Below, one piece after another: positions 6,300 to 11,343 of a stretch of 11,343 bases of DNA. The number at the start of each line of letters is the position of its first letter. The first letter of the stretch is position 1. The stretch is from an uncultured Clostridia bacterium (lineage in GTDB: Bacteria; Bacillota; Clostridia; Saccharofermentanales; Saccharofermentanaceae). The stretch spans positions 1-11,343 of the forward strand of contig CAMJGB010000047.1 of the NCBI GenBank assembly GCA_946405115.1, read 5' to 3'. The translations under genes and the position numbers were made by a program. The notes beneath the pieces are model-generated. The model worked only from the letters and a program-made list of their open reading frames with translations, was not told the origin of the DNA and made no database searches.

Positions 6300-8534
6300 T
6301 TATACCTCCGTGAAACATTTAATTACGTTATAACCATAGCTTGCGGCTGCAGCACAGGAAGCATCATCGAAAAGGAACTTCGCGGGACCGTAGATAGTAC
6401 TGGAACAATCCGAAGAATGCGTTACTACCTTAAGATCCGGACCTACTTCCTGCTTCAAACCGAAAGCACCTCTGCCCTTACAAGCACTGCAGTTGTTGGC
6501 ATTTCTTCCTACAGGGCAGAAATCGGACTGCATCCACGGCACAAAGCCTCCGCACTGAAGGTAAACATCACCTGAAGTTCCCGCGCGACGAAGCATTTCG
6601 AGAGCTTCGGAAGGATCCTTCTCGTAGGACATGAATACTTCCTTTTTCTGCTTTAAAGCAAGCTTAAGTGTCTCTGTGTTGTAGATGTTCGTTCCTGCTG
6701 TAGGCATGAACTTAACACCCTTTATGGAATCAAACTTAGAAGCCTGATCGTCATGAACAAAATCAGGCAATACGAGCATTAACTCAGATCCTGTGCGGCT
6801 GATAAGATCATCTATCTTAGCCTTCTTATTCGGAATGAGATAATCATATGCTGAGAATGCATAGATATCAGCATCCGATACATCATCCAAAGAGGAGAAC
6901 GAAGGATAATATCTTAACGTTCTGACCGAACCTTCAGATGAGTCATCAACAATATCTTCAACATCACCGATGTTAAATTGCTCTACTGCAAAATGTGAGG
7001 TCTCTGACAAGACATCTGAAGACAGCATCTCAAGAAGGCCTCTTCTTAATTCGTTTATATCCTTAACGGAACAATATGCATTGTCAGTTCCTGAAAGATA
7101 TACGTTATCAACTGTATAAGCAGTATTTCCGGTCTTACGAAGCTGCTCTTCAATTCTCTTCGCGTTAAGAAGTCCGCGCTCATCCTTGGTATATGTAAGT
7201 TCATCCTCTGAACAGATATCCTGCAAAGGTCCTTCAGTTACTCTTGCAAAGGCCTTGATAACACCGTCAGTAGAAGCATCAAAAGTGATGTCGATATGAG
7301 TCTTTCTGACGTTCTTGTTATCAGATGAGAAATCATGATTCATAAGATAAACACTTACGTCGTCAGGAATGTCCTTGATTGATGAAGGATGAAGTCCCTT
7401 AACAACATAATTGCCCTTGAATCTCGATACTTTACCTACAGGGAATGACTTTATCTCGCCCTGCTTATCTCTTAATGACAGGTAATCGCCTCTGGAAGGC
7501 TCCAGAGAGTCCTTGGAAGGTCTGATTGTTATCGTACCCTCCTTGCAGTCGCGAAGCGTAACCTTGCCTATTCTGAGGCCGAATTTACCTACATAGTCTC
7601 CTGAGAGAATGTCGGAGTCCTTCCTGCCTGAAAGATCCTGAGTAGTAAACGAACCGCCGCGGTTGAAATTAACGAGCAATTCCTTATCTAATTCATCGAT
7701 AAGCTCATCGGTAAGACTGCCTTCGTAATAAGCATCGATCACCTTACGGTAAGCTCTTACTGCAGTCTGAACATAATCAGCATCGCGCATTCTTCCTTCG
7801 ATCTTAAGAGAAGAAACGCCGGCATCAATTAAGTCCGCTACATAACGGATAGCACTTCTGTCCTTTGGTGAGATCAGGTGTCCGCTGTTAAGGATCTTAT
7901 CGTTGCTTGTTAATTCGTATGTCTGTCTGCAGGGCTGTGCGCACAAGCCTCTGTTACCGGATCTTGTACCGCTCTTATTCATCGCTGAGAACAGGCACAG
8001 ACCTGAAGTACAGATGCAAACTGCACCATGCACGAATACTTCCGTCTCGATACCGATCTTACTTGCTGCACATGTCCTGTCAGCAATCTCCTTTAATGAC
8101 AATTCTCTGGGAAGAACTACTCTTGTAAATCCTCTTCCCTTTAAAGCCTTGATGCTGTCCTTATCAAACACATTCATCTGAGTTGAAGCATGAAGAGGGA
8201 TTGAAGGATACTTCTCGTGAATCTTATTGGCAAGGCCCTTGTCCTGAACAAGGATCGCGTCTACGCCCACGTTATAGGCTTCGCATGCTATCTCAACAGC
8301 CTCATCAATCTCGTTATCGTCAACAAGTGTATTAAGCGTAAGGTGAACCTCTGTTGATCTCTCGTGTGCATAAGAACAGCACTCTGCAAGATCTTCCATA
8401 GTGAGGTTATTCGCATTCATGCGCGCATTATAAAGATCGATGCCGCAGTATATTGCATCAGCGCCGGCATCAACTGCCTTAATGAAAATGTCTTTGTTTC
8501 CGGCAGGTGCCAGCAGTTCAATTCTCTGTCTCAT
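6300..8534 (-). CDS. U32-family protein with DUF3656-type extension (RlhA-like)
   Basis: A 744-residue member of the family called peptidase U32. Characterised relatives in E. coli (RlhA for 23S rRNA, TrhP for tRNA) act in RNA hydroxylation, so an RNA-modification role is more likely than proteolysis. The N-terminal half starts with IELLAPAGNKD (5-15) and a TIM-barrel-like pattern. The U32 signature lies at about 165-183 (EVFVHGAVCICTSGLCLFS), with GNRGLCAQPCR (193-203). C173, C180, C198 and C202 are spaced as a likely iron-sulfur site. The long C-terminal part (about 340-744) matches the larger DUF3656-type architecture and ends with a second Cys group, CPVGRNANNCSACKGRG. The start ATG overlaps the end of zapA by 17 bases, with GGAG about ten bases before it, suggesting coupled translation. 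The zapA-U32 pairing is, as I recall, common in Clostridia. Exact RNA substrate is unknown. Confidence 0.88.
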   Translation of the reverse strand: MRQRIELLAPAGNKDIFIKAVDAGADAIYCGIDLYNARMNANNLTMEDLAECCSYAHERSTEVHLTLNTLVDDNEIDEAVEIACEAYNVGVDAILVQDKGLANKIHEKYPSIPLHASTQMNVFDKDSIKALKGRGFTRVVLPRELSLKEIADRTCAASKIGIETEVFVHGAVCICTSGLCLFSAMNKSGTRSGNRGLCAQPCRQTYELTSNDKILNSGHLISPKDRSAIRYVADLIDAGVSSLKIEGRMRDADYVQTAVRAYRKVIDAYYEGSLTDELIDELDKELLVNFNRGGSFTTQDLSGRKDSDILSGDYVGKFGLRIGKVTLRDCKEGTITIRPSKDSLEPSRGDYLSLRDKQGEIKSFPVGKVSRFKGNYVVKGLHPSSIKDIPDDVSVYLMNHDFSSDNKNVRKTHIDITFDASTDGVIKAFARVTEGPLQDICSEDELTYTKDERGLLNAKRIEEQLRKTGNTAYTVDNVYLSGTDNAYCSVKDINELRRGLLEMLSSDVLSETSHFAVEQFNIGDVEDIVDDSSEGSVRTLRYYPSFSSLDDVSDADIYAFSAYDYLIPNKKAKIDDLISRTGSELMLVLPDFVHDDQASKFDSIKGVKFMPTAGTNIYNTETLKLALKQKKEVFMSYEKDPSEALEMLRRAGTSGDVYLQCGGFVPWMQSDFCPVGRNANNCSACKGRGAFGLKQEVGPDLKVVTHSSDCSSTIYGPAKFLFDDASCAAAASYGYNVIKCFTEV

Positions 8535-9075
8535 TAGCCAAAAGCTCCATCGGTGTAGGTTCGGGTCTGTCTTTCTCTTCCTCGATGTTCACCTTCTGCT
8601 GATAGTACATGAGTTCAGTCTTGATATTGGAATTCTCGTCTTTTAACGTAAGTATTCTGTCGCACGCATCTATTAAAGCGAGCGCATTGATCTTGGAATT
8701 CGGAAGTCCCGGATTGTTTTCCTTGGTATTACTTAAAATATCATTAGTCAAAGCTGCGATCTTTCTGATCCTTGCTTCACTTATGTTCTCTGTGCATCCG
8801 AGAAGATACATATTGCCGTTGATCTCTACAGAAACCCTCTTGGATTCTCTCTTCTCTTCAACGGGAGCTTTCTTAAGCTTCTCTCTTTTTGCAATCTTCT
8901 CATCAAGTGTGGGCTTGGGCTGTTCCCTGGTTACTTCTTTGCTCATCCCTTTATATCTTTGCTCATAATTAGCCATCAAAGGAAGATCTTCAACTGTCGT
9001 CTTGGAGGACGAAGCCTTCTTCTTCATTGACTTATCAGAATATTTACTCATTATGCTCTGGGACGATTTCTTCAT
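8518..9075 (-). CDS. zapA: Cell division protein ZapA, with long basic N-terminal extension
   Basis: ZapA binds FtsZ and bundles its filaments at the division site. The ZapA domain lies at about 78-148: KRVSVEINGNMYLLGCTE (79-96), then a helix with ARIRKIAALTNDIL, then INALALIDACDRIL (129-142), which leads into a coiled coil to about 168. The family is usually 80-110 residues. This protein has 185 because of a Lys- and Ser-rich, probably disordered extension of about 77 residues (MKKSSQSIMS at the start, KKK at 18-20), plus an acidic tail. The first ATG is supported by AGAGGT five bases upstream, which overlaps the rsmA stop; internal Met codons lack a well-placed site. It overlaps the U32 gene by 17 bases. 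The domain assignment is good; the role of the extension is unknown. Confidence 0.85.
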   Translation of the reverse strand: MKKSSQSIMSKYSDKSMKKKASSSKTTVEDLPLMANYEQRYKGMSKEVTREQPKPTLDEKIAKREKLKKAPVEEKRESKRVSVEINGNMYLLGCTENISEARIRKIAALTNDILSNTKENNPGLPNSKINALALIDACDRILTLKDENSNIKTELMYYQQKVNIEEEKDRPEPTPMELLANETEN

Positions 9076-9085
9076 CTTTCACCTC

Positions 9086-9877
9086 TTAGGCCTTCACACT
9101 TCTATCTATTATAGCATTATAAAGCTCAATAAACTTCGAGGGCTCAATCTGTTCCGCCCTTACGTTCAAAGGAAGTCCGATACTCTCGAGAACCTCCCCC
9201 GCTTCCTTGATATTATTCACAAGCTTCTTTCTTCTCATGGCAAAAGCTCTGTTAATGAACTTAACAAATCCCTTGGGTATATCCGTCCCGCCATTGGTAA
9301 GGCTTATGACGCAGGATGTGGTATTAGGCGCCGGTATAAAGCAGTTTCTGGGAACATCGAACTCATGTCTTGCTTCGCCGTAAAGACTTACAAGCACAGA
9401 TAAAGGACCGTACTGCTTGGTCTCAGGCTTTGCCATGATTCTTGCGAGCGCGTCCTTCTCCACCATGAACACCATCTTCCTCGCATTACCGCACTCATCG
9501 AAAAGCTTCTTCATGATATCCGTCATGACGTAATAAGGAAGGTTACTTACGACAACATTCATCTTATCTGCACCGTAATCACTAAGCTTAAGAAAATCAG
9601 ATGAGATGACATTAGCCTTAAGGCCTAATTCATCCTTAAGAAACGAAGCAAGACGCTTATCGATCTCAACTACGGTAAAGTCATCCGTAAGTTCGGATAT
9701 GGGAAAAGAAATGCTTCCCAATCCGGGACCGATCTCAAGAACTTTATCATCCTTACCGATCTCACAAAGGTCCACGATATTGGAGATTATTTCTTCATCA
9801 CACAAAAAGTTTTGCCCGAATTTTGATTCGGGCATAAAACCTTTTGAACTTATGATATCAAGTCTGTCCTGAAGCAT
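9086..9877 (-). CDS. rsmA: 16S rRNA (A1518/A1519) dimethyltransferase RsmA/KsgA
   Basis: RsmA uses S-adenosylmethionine to dimethylate two adjacent adenosines in the 3' hairpin of 16S rRNA and acts as a late checkpoint in small-subunit assembly; its loss gives kasugamycin resistance. At 263 residues it is near the usual size. SKFGQNFL (18-25) is the N-terminal RNA-side motif, EIGPGLGSIS (48-57) the SAM-binding loop, VEIDKRL (70-76) holds the acid that binds the SAM ribose, and NLPYYV (112-117) is the catalytic motif IV. CFIPAPNTTSCVI (179-191) and FAMRRKKLVNN (212-222) are the usual C-terminal blocks. The ATG lies two bases after the purL stop, with no strong ribosome binding site, so translation is probably coupled to purL. 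Confidence 0.96.
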   Translation of the reverse strand: MLQDRLDIISSKGFMPESKFGQNFLCDEEIISNIVDLCEIGKDDKVLEIGPGLGSISFPISELTDDFTVVEIDKRLASFLKDELGLKANVISSDFLKLSDYGADKMNVVVSNLPYYVMTDIMKKLFDECGNARKMVFMVEKDALARIMAKPETKQYGPLSVLVSLYGEARHEFDVPRNCFIPAPNTTSCVISLTNGGTDIPKGFVKFINRAFAMRRKKLVNNIKEAGEVLESIGLPLNVRAEQIEPSKFIELYNAIIDRSVKA

Positions 9878-9879
9878 TA

Positions 9880-11343
9880 TCAGAGGAAGTACTCAACACC
9901 GGACTCGAAGATCTTCTGATCCTTGAAGCCGGGGATGTTCTTCGCAAGATCGTCATCGTAACGCTCAGAGTGACCCATCTTACCGAAGACTCTTCCGTCA
10001 GGTGAAAGGATACCCTCGATAGCACAGTCGGAACCGTTCGGGTTAAAGTCTGTCGTTACTGCAGGAAGTCTCTGGTCATCTACGTAGCATGTAGCGATCT
10101 GACCGTTGGCAGCAAGTTCTCTTATGATCTTATCGGAAGCTACGAATCTTCCCTCACCGTGTGATACGGGGATTGAGAATACATCGCCTGTGTTTACCTT
10201 GGAAAGCCAAGGGCTGTTATTGGACATGATCTTTGTATTTACATACATGCTCTGGTGACGTCCTACGTTGTTGAATGTCAATGTAGGATCCTCTTCGCTT
10301 AACTCCTTGATGTCACCGTAAGGAACAAGACCCAACTTAATGAGAGCCTGGAAACCGTTACAGATACCGAGCATAAGACCGTCTCTGTTAAAGAGGAGAT
10401 CTCTTACAGCTTCAGTTACGTACTGGTTTCTGAATGCTGCTGCAAGGAACTTTGCAGAACCCTCAGGCTCGTCACCTGCGGAGAATCCGCCAGGGAGCAT
10501 AATGATATTGCTGCCGTTGATCTTAGAAGCCAAAGACTTCAATGAATCTGTGATAGCCTCGGAAGTTCTGTTTCTGATAACGAATACTTCAGGATCTGCA
10601 CCAGCCTTCTCGAAAGCTCTTGCCGTATCGATCTCACAGTTAGTACCCGGGAATACAGGGATAATAACCTTAGGCTTAGCACCCTTAAGAACTCCGGGAG
10701 CAGCCTTGAATGTCTTATCGGACTTGAACTCTTCAATCTTCATCTTCATGTTGCCTTCATTTGCAAATGTCGGGAAGATTCTCTCGAGCTTGCCTGCGAA
10801 GCTGATCGTTGCAGCACCGGCAGAGAGCTCTTGACCGTTATAAGTGAACAGTCCTCTCTGGTTTGTTGTACCCAAGTATTTGCCGCCTGTCATAAGGATC
10901 TTATCGATTGCATTAGCATCATTAGGAACAGCTACTATAACTGCACCGAATGTTCTTGAGAACAACTCTTCCTCAGTAAGCTTGGAATCAAAGTCAAATC
11001 CCAAAGCATTACCAAAGCACATCTGAGCAACTCTTGCAGCTACACCTGCACCTCTTACTACTGCAGCATTTACAAGCTCACGGCGTGACTGGAGTTCCTT
11101 CAAAGCCTTGAATACACGAAGAACGTGATCCTTCTTGTAGAAGCCCTTGCCGTTACGAGCAACCTTGATGAGGTAAAGCTTCTGGTTGGCAGACTTAAGT
11201 GTTGCAGTAACGATCTTATCTGTAGTAGTCATTCCTACTGCGAAGGAAACGAGCGTCGGAGGTACATGGATGTCGTTAAATGTACCGCTCATTGAATCCT
11301 TACCGCCGATGGAAGCAGTACCGAAGTCGAGCTGTGCCTGGTA
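9880..11343 (-). CDS. purL: Phosphoribosylformylglycinamidine synthase, C-terminal part (5'-truncated by window edge)
   Basis: This is the C-terminal 487 residues of the large single-chain FGAM synthase, the fourth step of purine synthesis (FGAR plus glutamine and ATP to FGAM). The Met at 11292 is internal: the 17 codons before it are open to the window edge and, with it, form the conserved SIGGKDSMSGTF block, so the start lies outside. Counting from that Met, the end of the synthase domain (1-200) has VRGAGVAARVAQM. The class I glutaminase domain begins near 207 with PKVIIPVFPGTNCEIDTARA. The nucleophile is C311 in LGICNGFQ, and the His and Glu of the triad are in SHGEGRF (378-383) and MGHSERY (439-445). 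The fused glutaminase replaces a separate PurQ, as in many Clostridia and in enterobacteria. It is the first visible gene of the operon; no other purine gene is in the window. Confidence 0.96.
   Translation of the reverse strand, partial: YQAQLDFGTASIGGKDSMSGTFNDIHVPPTLVSFAVGMTTTDKIVTATLKSANQKLYLIKVARNGKGFYKKDHVLRVFKALKELQSRRELVNAAVVRGAGVAARVAQMCFGNALGFDFDSKLTEEELFSRTFGAVIVAVPNDANAIDKILMTGGKYLGTTNQRGLFTYNGQELSAGAATISFAGKLERIFPTFANEGNMKMKIEEFKSDKTFKAAPGVLKGAKPKVIIPVFPGTNCEIDTARAFEKAGADPEVFVIRNRTSEAITDSLKSLASKINGSNIIMLPGGFSAGDEPEGSAKFLAAAFRNQYVTEAVRDLLFNRDGLMLGICNGFQALIKLGLVPYGDIKELSEEDPTLTFNNVGRHQSMYVNTKIMSNNSPWLSKVNTGDVFSIPVSHGEGRFVASDKIIRELAANGQIATCYVDDQRLPAVTTDFNPNGSDCAIEGILSPDGRVFGKMGHSERYDDDLAKNIPGFKDQKIFESGVEYFL

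Overview
The window reads as core chromosome of a Firmicute (Bacillota), most likely class Clostridia. I base this on the moderate to low GC content, strong GGAGG-type ribosome binding sites, a single-chain PurL, a ZapA gene next to a large U32 protein, and VanZ- and CorA-like membrane proteins. I cannot assign a genus from the sequence alone. No tRNA, rRNA, insertion sequence, prophage gene or CRISPR array is visible.

Layout. On the + strand, 1-1055 is the 3' part of an O-acetylhomoserine sulfhydrylase gene, closed by a clear intrinsic terminator at 1089-1126. From about 1120 to 1664 there is no intact gene. This stretch holds a strong ribosome binding site and start codon followed by a reading frame broken by several stops and a frame change, apparently the remains of a small gene. 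From 1665 to the right edge everything is on the - strand and packed like one long operon. In transcription order it runs: purL (3' part, C-terminal glutaminase end), rsmA, zapA, a U32 protein of the RlhA/DUF3656 type, dut, a CorA-like transporter, a membrane-anchored alpha/beta-hydrolase-fold protein, tsaD, smpB and a VanZ-family membrane protein. Spacings are 1-10 bases or short overlaps. The one larger gap is 67 bases, between dut and corA. The operon and the sulfhydrylase gene converge on the 1056-1664 interval.

How the genes fit together. Four products act on ribosome or tRNA function: RsmA on 16S rRNA, the U32 protein probably on rRNA or tRNA hydroxylation, TsaD on tRNA t6A, and SmpB in trans-translation. 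Two act in nucleotide metabolism (PurL, dUTPase), one in division (ZapA), and three are membrane proteins (CorA-like, hydrolase-fold, VanZ-like). This is mostly a housekeeping operon.

The main oddities are three. The alpha/beta-hydrolase-fold protein has lost both the nucleophile serine (GIGTG in place of GxSxG) and the catalytic histidine position (GAGY in place of GAGH), so it looks like a pseudoenzyme. The neighbouring CorA-like protein has GQN where the family has GMN. The decayed small gene between the convergent units is the third. I see no convincing new multi-gene system.
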